From: CAZTAR01 sp043813895
GTDB taxonomy: Bacteria > Planctomycetota > Phycisphaerae > UBA1845 > UTPLA1
Reading direction: 5' to 3'
DNA: 64,000 nucleotides
Assembly: GCA_043813895.1 (NCBI GenBank)
Contig: JBDRKQ010000077.1
Span: 1-64,000, forward strand
Part shown: positions 45,329-54,328 of the stretch, in pieces
Layout of the letters: every line of letters starts with the position of its first letter
Numbering within the stretch: the stretch's first letter is position 1
Translations under genes and position numbers: made by a program
The notes under the pieces: model-generated
Databases searched by the model: none
Told to the model about the DNA's origin: nothing
What the model saw: only the letters and a program-made list of their open reading frames with translations

Positions 45329-46392
45329 GAACCGCTGTGATAGCGGCTTCGATCGTCGCGGTTCCGTTGGTTCTCTGGCTTGTAATCGGCGGTGCGAGAG
45401 GAGGAAGACAGATCATCGACAATCCGGGACAACTGAAACGGGAGTTGGATCGGCTTGCAGCCCGCCTGCGCCCGCTGGAGGGGAAGGTAGGCGCCTCGCA
45501 ACAAACTGGCCCCGGTGATTATGAGAGATTCCTAACGATTGAGGGAAGGAAGCGGCGGTACGAACTCCATGTTCCCCCGGGCTACAAAGCCGACACACCG
45601 ATGCCACTGGTCCTCAGCTTCCATGGTGGGGGCGGACGGGCCGGCCTTTCCAGGATTCAGACACAGTTGGATTCGAAAGCGGACGACGCAGACTTCATTG
45701 TGGCGTATCCCGACGGCAGCGGCAGATTCGCCCGCAGGCTCCTGACTTGGAATGCGGGAAGGTGCTGTGGCTACGCCAAGGAACAGAACGTCGATGACGT
45801 CGCCTTCGTCAACGCGATCTTGGATGACGTGCAGGCGTTTTTCGCGATTGATTCCTATCGTGTGTATGCAACCGGCCATTCGAACGGCGCCATGATGTGC
45901 TATCGAATCGCATGTGAATTGTCCGAACGTATTGCCGCAATTGCGCCGGTCGGTGCAACGATGGGAGTCGATGCCTGCGAACCGGCTCGGCCGGTTTCTA
46001 TTATGCACTTTCACGGCACGGCCGACCCCAATTCACCTTACAACGGCGGTGTCGGAAAACACTCGCTTTCGAAGGTTGAGTTCATGTCAGTGGATCGCTG
46101 CATCGAGGACTGGCGACGCCGCGATGGATGTGATTCACCGCCCGTGGAGACGAGGAAGCAGGACGAAGCAACAATCGTCACATGCCGCGCAGAAAGTGGC
46201 GTTGAGGTGGTTCTGGTCGGAATAGAAGGAATGGGGCATACCTGGCCCGGGGGCAGGCGACTTGCCAAAGAGAGTTTCTCCGGGGCTCTCAATCAGAAGA
46301 TCTCCGCAAATGACATGATGTGGGAATTCTTTACTCGGCATTCACTGAAGGCGGACGGAGAAGTTGCTACAACTCGGAGGTCGTCACCGTGA
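45322..46392 (+). CDS. Exported PHB-depolymerase/LpqC-like esterase (first of a pair)
   Basis: This 356-residue protein has an N-terminal membrane helix or signal (AVIAASIVAVPLVLWLVIGG). Its alpha/beta-hydrolase domain has SFHGGGG, the nucleophile Ser in GHSNGAMMCYR, HFHGTADPNSPY carrying a likely acidic residue, and His in GMGHTWPGG. A frame opening at 45199 overlaps the previous gene, but GGAGG at 45311-45315 points to ATG 45322. It is a close paralogue of the next gene and would act on esters outside the cytoplasmic membrane. Confidence 0.88.
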   Translation: MLRTAVIAASIVAVPLVLWLVIGGARGGRQIIDNPGQLKRELDRLAARLRPLEGKVGASQQTGPGDYERFLTIEGRKRRYELHVPPGYKADTPMPLVLSFHGGGGRAGLSRIQTQLDSKADDADFIVAYPDGSGRFARRLLTWNAGRCCGYAKEQNVDDVAFVNAILDDVQAFFAIDSYRVYATGHSNGAMMCYRIACELSERIAAIAPVGATMGVDACEPARPVSIMHFHGTADPNSPYNGGVGKHSLSKVEFMSVDRCIEDWRRRDGCDSPPVETRKQDEATIVTCRAESGVEVVLVGIEGMGHTWPGGRRLAKESFSGALNQKISANDMMWEFFTRHSLKADGEVATTRRSSP

Positions 46393-47537
46393 GATTAGCT
46401 CTTCCTTCCTCATCTGCCGATTGCCTTTCCCCAGGAGCGTTCCGCACGGTCTTTCTCGGCAAGAGTCGGCGCACGCAATCAAGGTCCGGGCTGCAACGAC
46501 TTCGTGTGGGCGTCTTACTGGGGTTGCTCGCCATCGAGGCCGGATGCGCGCAGAGCCCGGGCTTCCGTGTTTTCATTGCGTACTTGCCACAGTTCCTGGA
46601 TGCATCCGCATCTGCGAGACGGAATCTCACGTCGCTGACCGGGCCCGCGTCCGCACTCGCCGAGTCTTCGTACGGGGCCGGTGACTACGAAAGGAGAATC
46701 ACTGTCGATGGCAGAGCCCGACGTTACGAACTTCACGTTCCGCCATCCTACACTCGTCAGTCCCCTCAGCCGCTCCTGTTGAACTTCCACGGTGGTGGGG
46801 GAACGGCCTCCACGGCTCGGGAACAAACGCGCCTGGATGAGAAGGCCGACCTTGAGGGATTCATCGTTGCCTATCCCGAGGGGACAGGCGTTCAGGACGG
46901 CCGCTTTTTAACATGGAACGTTGGGGCATGTTGTGGATACGCGTCTGAAAACAACGTCGACGACATCGCCTTCGTGCGGGCGCTACTCGAAGATGTCGGG
47001 ACTTTTCTTGCGGTAGACCGGAACAGGGTGTTTGCCGCCGGACACTCCAATGGCGCCATGATGTGTTATCGCCTGGCTTGTGAACTATCAGACCACATCG
47101 CTGCAATCGCCCCCGTCGGAGCGCCGATGGTTTCCTCTACCTGCCTTCCCCTTCGCCCCGTCCCGATCATCCACTTTCACGGTCTTGAGGACCAGAACGC
47201 TCCGTTCGAAGGCGGAGTCGGAAGGCGATCCGCCGCTGGGATCGATTTAATGCCCGTTGAGGAGTGTGTTAATCAGTGGGCTCTTCGCAATGGCTGTTCA
47301 CCTAATCCAGCGGAGATACAGCGAATCGGTGATGCGGATGTTGTTTCGTATTGCGCTGGCACCTCGGGTGAAGTAGTGCTCGTTGCCATTGAGGGGATGG
47401 GCCATACCTGGCCGGGGGGTACGCGAGTGGCCAGACGAAGCTTCTCTGGTGAGATGAATCACAGTATTTCCGCGACTGAGATGTTGTGGTCGTTTTTTCA
47501 ACGGCATCCGATGCCCGCGCCAGATCAAGAACGCTGA
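46389..47537 (+). CDS. Exported PHB-depolymerase/LpqC-like esterase (second of a pair)
   Basis: This 382-residue paralogue of the preceding esterase starts at GTG 46389 overlapping its stop (GTGA). It has a hydrophobic export segment ending LLAIEAGC, a possible but imperfect lipobox. The active-site motifs NFHGGGG, GHSNGAMMCYR, HFHGLEDQNAPF and GMGHTWPGG match those of its neighbour. The tight overlap and similarity point to tandem duplication. Substrate unknown. Confidence 0.87.
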   Translation: MRLALPSSSADCLSPGAFRTVFLGKSRRTQSRSGLQRLRVGVLLGLLAIEAGCAQSPGFRVFIAYLPQFLDASASARRNLTSLTGPASALAESSYGAGDYERRITVDGRARRYELHVPPSYTRQSPQPLLLNFHGGGGTASTAREQTRLDEKADLEGFIVAYPEGTGVQDGRFLTWNVGACCGYASENNVDDIAFVRALLEDVGTFLAVDRNRVFAAGHSNGAMMCYRLACELSDHIAAIAPVGAPMVSSTCLPLRPVPIIHFHGLEDQNAPFEGGVGRRSAAGIDLMPVEECVNQWALRNGCSPNPAEIQRIGDADVVSYCAGTSGEVVLVAIEGMGHTWPGGTRVARRSFSGEMNHSISATEMLWSFFQRHPMPAPDQER

Positions 47538-47628
47538 CCGTGAGTCGCAGTAACGTGCGGAGTGAGGGGAATACCGAATGTGTGCAGGTTTAGTTAACGC
47601 CTGTCGGGTACTGATCCTGGAGTAGAAG

Positions 47629-49620
47629 GTGACAAGGAAGAACATACTGCTCATCAGTCCGGATTTTGACGTGGAGTCCTTCTGGATCACAGAAGAACAG
47701 GGAATGGGCGCGGAAGTCCTCAACGACCTCGCACCGGTTGGCTTGGCTACCATTGCAGCGCTCACACCAGACACCTACACGGTAGATGTATGGGACGAAG
47801 TTGTCCAGGGCCGCATTGCGAACGAGACTGAATTCCAGCGACACTATGACCTCGTGGGCTTCACGGGCTACAACTCGCATTACCTCCGCTGCGTTGAGTT
47901 GGCGACTTTGTTCAAGGAACGCAACAAGCTGACGGCGGTCGGCGGCCCTGGCGTATCTGGAATGCCGGAGAAGTATCGTGACCACTTCGACATTCTGTTT
48001 GTGGGCGAGGCCGAAAGAACCTGGCCCAGCTTTTTGAAGGACTGGGAGCGCGGTTGTCATCGTTCAGAGTACCGCCAGATTGAGAAGATCGACCTCTGTG
48101 AAAGCCCGCCCCCTCGCTGGGACAGCATTGAGGCGTTCATGGATCGATACGCCATGGGGGGGGTACAGACGACTCGCGGCTGCCCTTTCGACTGCGAGTT
48201 CTGCGACGTGATCTACCTCTTCGGCCGACGGATGCGCCACAAGCCAGTACACAGCGTGATACAGGAAATCAGAGCGCTGGAGCGGCTCGGCGCGACGAGC
48301 ATCTTCTTCTGCGATGATGAGTTCATCGGCGATCGCCGATACACGAAATCTCTTCTTCGTGAACTCATACCAGTCAACAACTCGTTCACTCGACCGTTGA
48401 CCTATGCGGCGCAACTCACCATGAATCTGAGCCGGGACAAGGAGTTGCTCGAGCTCATGGCCGACGTGAACTTCGGCGTCGTGTTTGTCGGCATCGAAAC
48501 CCCGAACAAGGCTTCGCTCAAAGAGGCTAACAAACTGCAAAACGTGAGAGAGGATCTTGTTGCCGATGTGCGCAAGATTCTATCGTACGGTATTGCCATC
48601 AGGGCCGGCCTGATCGTGGGATTCGATCACGACACATTGGACATCTTTGATGTCCAGGAGAGGTTTGTGCACGACACGTGCATGCCCAGCGCAACGCTGA
48701 GCATGCTCAAGGCCATCCCGGGCACTCGGCTTTGGCGTCGCCTCAGGAAGGAGGGGCGAGTTCTGGACATCACGAAGCTGCGTGGTGATTCAAAGCACGG
48801 AGACGCCTTCAAGCCGCGCAGTTACACCAACATCGTCCCCAAACAGATGTCGAGAGCGCAGTTGATGGCCGGCTACAGGAAGCTCGCAAACGTGATTTAC
48901 TCTTGGGAGAGCTTCGAGCGCCGCATTCGGGGGTTTGTGTCAAACGTAACATACACCCCGCGCGTTAAAGAACTGCCTTTGACCGAATCGGAGATTTCCG
49001 ACCTCCGGCGAGCAACGACTGGAGACCAGTGCGCCGAAAGCACCGTGAACGCGATTCTTACCCACACACAGAGCCTCGCTCCGGCCATGATGCGCAAAGT
49101 GCGAATGTTGACCCTGCAGCATGTCAAGCACAAACAGACCTTCGACAACCTTCGACCCTATATCGATAGGCTTGTTGAGCTCGAATCGAGTGGGCGCCTT
49201 ACATTGGCTCAGGACACACGCGAGGTGACAATCCCGGAGAGCTTTCGGTCTATGTTCAAGACTGCGATGGTGTTCGGTGGATTGCATGAACGTGTGCAGC
49301 GCGATCTTCACGACCAGAGCCACGAAGCAGAAGCTCTGACGGACATCTTTGTAGACTTCTTAGTTCGGTGGGGCCACGACTTTGAACGGTTCGAGCCCCA
49401 TCACGGCGAGTTTCTCCGCGAGCTGTCGGATCGCACATGTGCACAATACAATAGATCGCAAACCGGCCAGCCTGCTCAGCTCACGCCTGAAACCACGCAC
49501 ATTCCAAGTTCACAACGAGCGCGTCTCGCGGATGACGTACTGGGAGCAGTGGAGCAGGAGCTCATGAAAGTCAGCAGGATTCCGGAACGTGCAATTGGAG
49601 GGTATGCAACGAATGAATGA
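47629..49620 (+). CDS. Cobalamin-binding-type radical SAM protein (paralogue 1)
   Basis: This 663-residue protein begins with a Rossmann-like B12-binding-type domain (residues about 1-165, opening KNILLISPDFDVESFW and PVGLATIAALTP). A radical SAM core follows, with CPFDCEFC, the 4Fe-4S cysteines at 185, 189 and 192. A 200-residue helical C-terminal extension has no recognised fold. It is closely related to the protein at 51317, and the two flank a pair of related methyltransferases. Possible reactions are methylation of an unactivated carbon, ring formation or rearrangement. GTG 47629 follows GGAG. Its stop overlaps the next gene. Confidence 0.9.
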   Translation: MTRKNILLISPDFDVESFWITEEQGMGAEVLNDLAPVGLATIAALTPDTYTVDVWDEVVQGRIANETEFQRHYDLVGFTGYNSHYLRCVELATLFKERNKLTAVGGPGVSGMPEKYRDHFDILFVGEAERTWPSFLKDWERGCHRSEYRQIEKIDLCESPPPRWDSIEAFMDRYAMGGVQTTRGCPFDCEFCDVIYLFGRRMRHKPVHSVIQEIRALERLGATSIFFCDDEFIGDRRYTKSLLRELIPVNNSFTRPLTYAAQLTMNLSRDKELLELMADVNFGVVFVGIETPNKASLKEANKLQNVREDLVADVRKILSYGIAIRAGLIVGFDHDTLDIFDVQERFVHDTCMPSATLSMLKAIPGTRLWRRLRKEGRVLDITKLRGDSKHGDAFKPRSYTNIVPKQMSRAQLMAGYRKLANVIYSWESFERRIRGFVSNVTYTPRVKELPLTESEISDLRRATTGDQCAESTVNAILTHTQSLAPAMMRKVRMLTLQHVKHKQTFDNLRPYIDRLVELESSGRLTLAQDTREVTIPESFRSMFKTAMVFGGLHERVQRDLHDQSHEAEALTDIFVDFLVRWGHDFERFEPHHGEFLRELSDRTCAQYNRSQTGQPAQLTPETTHIPSSQRARLADDVLGAVEQELMKVSRIPERAIGGYATNE

Positions 49621-50467
49621 GGATGCGGACAATCCTTTGGAGTGTGAGGAAGAAGAAGTGATGCCCCAGAAGGAGTACGATCCGAACGCCCTGCGCCGCT
49701 ACTATGAGGAGTCCATGTACAATCCGCTTATCGCGGAGTTTGTGGGCGGGAGCGATTTCCACAACTTCGGGTATTGGGAGGACGAAACCCTACACCACGA
49801 GCAGGCTTGCCGGAATCTGATGGACAAGCTCCTCAGTTTCTTCCCGGATAAACCCCGCGCCTTACTTGATGTAGCCTGCGGCAAAGGGGCAACCACGCGC
49901 TACCTTGCGAGGTTTTACGAGCCATGCCGAGTGACCGGTATTGATGTGTCAGAGAAACTGATTACGACGGCGAAGAAGAACGCTCCAGGTTGTACATTCC
50001 TCATCATGGATGCCGTGAATCTCCAATTCGATGATGAGTCGTTTGACGGCATCATCTGCGTTGAGGCAGCCTTTCACTTTTCTTCCCGCCAGCGGTTCCT
50101 GAAAGAGGCGAGCCGCGTTCTCAAGCCCGGCGGACTCCTGGTCCTCACCGACACATTGGTCACGCGCCGCGCCGCTGCACGGCGAATCGGTAGAACACAT
50201 GCCAATCATGTTGATAGTATTTCCGCCTATGAGGATTGCCTCAGGCAGTGCGGGTTCTCGGAAGTGGTTGTACAAGACGCAACAAGAGAATGTTGGGAGG
50301 GAATGTATTGGGGTGCCGTGCGTTTTGCTCACACGAAGCTTTTGAAGGGCGAAATCGACGCGGAGGAGCTGGAGCAATTCTTAGGTCCGACGTACAGGCG
50401 CGTTCCGGACATGAGGAATTACCTGATTGTCGCCGCCAGGAAGGGCGGCGCCATCGGACACGGATAA
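49613..50467 (+). CDS. SAM-dependent methyltransferase (paralogue 1)
   Basis: This 284-residue class I methyltransferase has motif I LLDVACGKGATT, an acidic strand-2 end in GIDVSEK, and VEAAFHF then RVLKPGG. The N-terminal MYNPLIAEFVGGSDFHNFGYW and the CW-containing tail define a small family shared with the gene at 50508 and the fused domain at 42953. ATG 49613 is chosen because GGAGGG lies about 11 bases upstream; GTG 49589 and ATG 49604 are in frame. It overlaps the stop of the radical SAM gene. Confidence 0.88.
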   Translation: MNEDADNPLECEEEEVMPQKEYDPNALRRYYEESMYNPLIAEFVGGSDFHNFGYWEDETLHHEQACRNLMDKLLSFFPDKPRALLDVACGKGATTRYLARFYEPCRVTGIDVSEKLITTAKKNAPGCTFLIMDAVNLQFDDESFDGIICVEAAFHFSSRQRFLKEASRVLKPGGLLVLTDTLVTRRAAARRIGRTHANHVDSISAYEDCLRQCGFSEVVVQDATRECWEGMYWGAVRFAHTKLLKGEIDAEELEQFLGPTYRRVPDMRNYLIVAARKGGAIGHG

Positions 50468-50507
50468 GCGGATGCTTGTCGAGGGAAGGACGTTCGTAGG
50501 TTAGATT

Positions 50508-51317
50508 ATGGCCAAGGCCTTCACAACAAGAGAGTCGGATGATTGGGACATCGTGCAGCGCTACGATACACTGATGTACGATCCAGATCACATCGACTAC
50601 TTCTCCCAGAGCCACTTTACGAACTTCGGCTATTGGACGCCTGAGACGCGGGACCAATGCCAGGCATGCGAAGATCTGATGGAACAACTCATGGCGATGG
50701 TCCCCGAGAAGAAAGGGAGCATTTTAGATGTGGCCTGTGGCAAGGGCGGGACGACGCGGCACCTGCTGAAGTACTATGACCCGGCAGCTGTGACAGCGAT
50801 CAATGTTTCGAGCAAGCAGTTGGAAACCGCCAGGACCGCAGCGCCGGGCTGCAGGTTTCTCTTGATGGACGCCGCGAATCTTGACTTTGAAGATTCGACT
50901 TTTAACAACGTGATCTGTGTTGAAGCAGCATTTCACTTCGACACGCGCGAGCGTTTCTTTCGGGAGACCGCAAGAGTCTTGAAGCCGGGCGGAAGGCTAA
51001 TACTGACGGACATACTGATGAGCCGGGAGGCGGAGCGGAGCAAGCCCTACCGCACGGAGAAGAACTACCTGGCGAGCCCGGGCGATTACAGGAGACTCGC
51101 GTTAAACTCCGGGTTTGTCGACGCTCAGGTGATTGATGCAACCGAGCCTTGTTGGGGAGGCTGCTTCTGGCACGCCGTGCGGTTCATCCACGAACGCTAT
51201 CTGCGACACAACGTGAACCAGGCAGGTATGCAGGATTTCCTTCGATTGACGTATCGCCGAGCCCAACAGATTCAATACTACCTGCTCGCGTGTCTCCGGA
51301 AAGGCGGGGATGGCTGA
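50508..51317 (+). CDS. SAM-dependent methyltransferase (paralogue 2)
   Basis: This 269-residue close relative of the previous gene has ILDVACGKGGTT, AINVSSK, VEAAFHF and RVLKPGG. It keeps the same NFGYW lead-in and the DATEPCWGG tail. The two enzymes may methylate different positions of one product or act as a heterodimer. The stop TGA shares its last base with the ATG of the next radical SAM gene (TGATG), so the two are probably translationally coupled. Confidence 0.9.
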   Translation: MAKAFTTRESDDWDIVQRYDTLMYDPDHIDYFSQSHFTNFGYWTPETRDQCQACEDLMEQLMAMVPEKKGSILDVACGKGGTTRHLLKYYDPAAVTAINVSSKQLETARTAAPGCRFLLMDAANLDFEDSTFNNVICVEAAFHFDTRERFFRETARVLKPGGRLILTDILMSREAERSKPYRTEKNYLASPGDYRRLALNSGFVDAQVIDATEPCWGGCFWHAVRFIHERYLRHNVNQAGMQDFLRLTYRRAQQIQYYLLACLRKGGDG

Positions 51318-53266
51318 TGAGAGTACTTCTCGTGAGTCCCGATTCTGACAATGAGCGCCTTTGGATCAGCGGCGACGAGGATCCAGGCGCCACGGTTATG
51401 AACAACATGGTTCCCCTCGGCTTGGCGACGGTGGCGGCTCTGACCCCGACCGAACACCAAGTGGATATCTGGGACGAGATCATTCACGGTCGCATCGAGA
51501 AGGAGACAAACCTGTCCGGCAGATACGATGTCGTTGGAGTCACCGGATTCAAGACCCACATGCCCCGATGCAAGGAGATCGCCCGCATCTGCCGTGACCA
51601 TGGCATCCCCATTGCAGTCGGCGGACCCGGGGTCTCGGGAACGCCTGATGCTTATCGCGGGGACTTCGACATCCTGTTCATCGGAGAAGTGGAGCACATC
51701 TGGCCGGAGTTTATCGAGGACTGGCAGAGCGGAACGATCAAGAACGAGTACCGCCAGATTGTAAAGCCCGCCCTGGATCATAGCCCGATGCCGCGTTGGG
51801 ACAGTATTGTCGGGGACCTGAACAAGTACGCCATGGGGTGTGTTCAGACGACGCGCGGTTGCCCGTTTGATTGTGAATTCTGCGACGTCATCTACTTGTT
51901 CGGCCGAAGAGCCCGTCACAAACCAATTGATCGCGTGCTGGACGAAGTGCGTGTCCTCGAGCGGCTCGGCATGACCAGCGTCTTCTTCTGTGATGACGAG
52001 TTCATTGGAGATCCAAAGTACGCCAAGGATCTTCTGCGAGCCCTGATTCCCTTGAATAACTCCTTCGCACGACCGCTGACGTTCTCGACGCAATTGACCA
52101 TGAATCTTAGCAAGAGCGAGGAACTTCTGGAACTCATGGCGGACGCGAATTTTAGCGTACTGTTTATCGGCATTGAGACGCCCAACAAGGATTCACTTAA
52201 GGAAACGAACAAGCACCAGAATGTCCGCAAGGACCTTGCCGGTGATGTCCACAAGATTCTATCGTACGGACTTTTCGTCCGCGCAGGCATCATCATCGGT
52301 TTTGATCACGATGGCGCGAGCATCTTCGACAAACAATATGAATTCATCCAGGATGCGTGCCTTCCAAGTGTCGCCATCAACATGCTCAAAGCACCCTTGG
52401 GAACAAGACTCTGGTCTCGGTTGCGTCGACAAGGGCGCGTGATTACATTGGCCAACCTTAAGGACAGGCTGGGCCACGCTCGAAGCTACACCAACATTAT
52501 CCCCGAGCGACTGAGTCGAATAGAGCTCATGGAAGGATACCGCGACTTGCTGCTGCGGACTCATGGGTGGGGAGCCTTCAAGGCTCGAATGACTAATCTC
52601 ATTTCACTCGTGCGGCGCCGCCCGAATGTGCGGGAAGAGATGATGAGCACAGAAGAGGCAGAGCGGCTCTGTTTCCTTCCCTCAGTCTCCTGTGAAGGTC
52701 GACAGGTCATCCGAGAGATCATCGAGCACGCATGGCGAGTCTCGCCCTTCATGATTCGGCGACTCACCATGCCCATTATTCAGTTTGCCAAGTACCGGGA
52801 GACGTTGGATGATCTCATACCACAGATTGACCGTCAGATTGAACTTGAGAGGACTGGAGCCTTCCCGCTGGATCCGGATGATCGTCCGATCATGATTCCC
52901 GACGAATTCCGATTGGCGCACAGGAAGTTGTTTCCGCCGGTTTATCGACGGGTTTACGCAAACCTACAGAACAAGTCTCGAGTGCCCGAAGCACTGATCG
53001 AAGTGTTTGTGGATTTTCTGGTTCGTTGGGGCGGCGCCTTCCGCGAAGAGGATGCACAGCACGGCGGCTTCCTCGATGAGATTGTTGATCGCACATGCGC
53101 CCGACTCAATGGCGTCGCCCCACAGGAATTCGTGCCCGTCGAGCCTGCCAACACTGAAATCCGGATTGCTGACTGCAACCGAATGGGAGAAGATATTCTC
53201 AAGTGTGTAGAGCAGGAACTGATTAGGTCGTTTTCTGGCGGCTACGGCGGAGACCGAAGGGAATAG
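51317..53266 (+). CDS. Cobalamin-binding-type radical SAM protein (paralogue 2)
   Basis: This 649-residue protein has the same layout as the one at 47629: B12-binding-type N-terminal domain (MRVLLVSPDSDNERLWI), radical SAM core with CPFDCEFC (cysteines 182, 186, 189) and an extended helical C-terminus. The segment around the cluster (QTTRGCPFDCEFCDVIYLFG) matches paralogue 1 residue for residue. An upstream open frame to 51149 overlaps the methyltransferase; ATG 51317 is preferred because it gives the standard N-terminus and overlaps the stop. Confidence 0.9.
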   Translation: MRVLLVSPDSDNERLWISGDEDPGATVMNNMVPLGLATVAALTPTEHQVDIWDEIIHGRIEKETNLSGRYDVVGVTGFKTHMPRCKEIARICRDHGIPIAVGGPGVSGTPDAYRGDFDILFIGEVEHIWPEFIEDWQSGTIKNEYRQIVKPALDHSPMPRWDSIVGDLNKYAMGCVQTTRGCPFDCEFCDVIYLFGRRARHKPIDRVLDEVRVLERLGMTSVFFCDDEFIGDPKYAKDLLRALIPLNNSFARPLTFSTQLTMNLSKSEELLELMADANFSVLFIGIETPNKDSLKETNKHQNVRKDLAGDVHKILSYGLFVRAGIIIGFDHDGASIFDKQYEFIQDACLPSVAINMLKAPLGTRLWSRLRRQGRVITLANLKDRLGHARSYTNIIPERLSRIELMEGYRDLLLRTHGWGAFKARMTNLISLVRRRPNVREEMMSTEEAERLCFLPSVSCEGRQVIREIIEHAWRVSPFMIRRLTMPIIQFAKYRETLDDLIPQIDRQIELERTGAFPLDPDDRPIMIPDEFRLAHRKLFPPVYRRVYANLQNKSRVPEALIEVFVDFLVRWGGAFREEDAQHGGFLDEIVDRTCARLNGVAPQEFVPVEPANTEIRIADCNRMGEDILKCVEQELIRSFSGGYGGDRRE

Positions 53267-53292
53267 GCAATGCGTGCGACGGAGACTGGGGA

Positions 53293-54204
53293 ATGACTTC
53301 AATACACGAGACAGACAAAGGGCGTTTTGAATGCAATCGGTCATATGAACCGTATTCAGACGATCCAGACTATATTGCCGGGAATCGAGGTTTTATTCGC
53401 GACATCGACCTGGAAACCGCAGAGCTAGTCCTTGACCTGGCATGTGGTATCGGAACTCTGCGCAATCTACTCTGGGAATCCGATCCCGACCTCCGCATTA
53501 TTGGGATTGACATCTCGCATGAGGGCCTGCGGATTGCCAGGGATCGCACCAGGCGTTGCGCCGTTACGGCGAACGCTCTCCAGGGCGGTGCGGTCACGAG
53601 TCATCGCGCCCGCAACTGGCTGATTGCAGGATCGGCGGACGCCATCCCGGTGAAGGACCTGAGCATCGATGGCATCGTCATGGGGCACGCGATCCACATG
53701 CTTGCAGATGTAGACAAGATGCTCAGCGAGATTCATCGAGTCCTCCGGCCCGGGGGGACCTTTGCCTTCAGCACGTCCTTCTATGCAGGGACATTCGTCC
53801 CTGGCACCGAGAAGATCTACCACGACTGGGTCAAGGAAGCGCTGAACTACACGTTCCGAAGAGATCGGGAACTTCGTGCGGCGGGACATAGCGGAATTCG
53901 GCGCAAACGTGGAAGCGCCCCACCGGCCTTCTCGAACACATGGCCTTCACCAGAGGATTGGACCAAACGCCTGGAGCGACACGGCCTTCGGCAGATGCGT
54001 CGCTTCATCAGGACGGTGCCCCTGACCCAATACAGCTTTGAAGCCATCGGGGCGTACGCGGGTTTTGCAGGTGTCATGCTGAGCGGATACCCCGTCGAAA
54101 TTGCCTGTGAGGCGCTCCAGGCAGCGGCTGGGCCGACATTGAAGGCGGCGGGCGTCGACAGTGTGCCGAGGCACTGGCTGGAAGTGGCTGCAACGAAGGA
54201 TTGA
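53293..54204 (+). CDS. SAM-dependent methyltransferase (distinct type)
   Basis: This 303-residue class I methyltransferase has motif I VLDLACGIGTLR, GIDISHEG, and VLRPGGTFAFS. It lacks the GYW lead-in and CW tail of the two other free enzymes, so it belongs to a different branch, closer to general Methyltransf_11 proteins. Residues about 85-120 form an insertion between motif I and the post-I strand. GGAG lies 8 bases before the ATG. A 124-base spacer follows before the third radical SAM gene. Confidence 0.86.
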   Translation: MTSIHETDKGRFECNRSYEPYSDDPDYIAGNRGFIRDIDLETAELVLDLACGIGTLRNLLWESDPDLRIIGIDISHEGLRIARDRTRRCAVTANALQGGAVTSHRARNWLIAGSADAIPVKDLSIDGIVMGHAIHMLADVDKMLSEIHRVLRPGGTFAFSTSFYAGTFVPGTEKIYHDWVKEALNYTFRRDRELRAAGHSGIRRKRGSAPPAFSNTWPSPEDWTKRLERHGLRQMRRFIRTVPLTQYSFEAIGAYAGFAGVMLSGYPVEIACEALQAAAGPTLKAAGVDSVPRHWLEVAATKD

Positions 54205-54328
54205 CTGTGGGTACGACACTCACGATAGTGCATCGAGACCGCTGGAGCGTAGAAACCACTGGCGCATGAATCAGGTTCGGTTATGAGCCGGGTCCCATGT
54301 TGCCCACCGAACATGAGGGGACACGATA

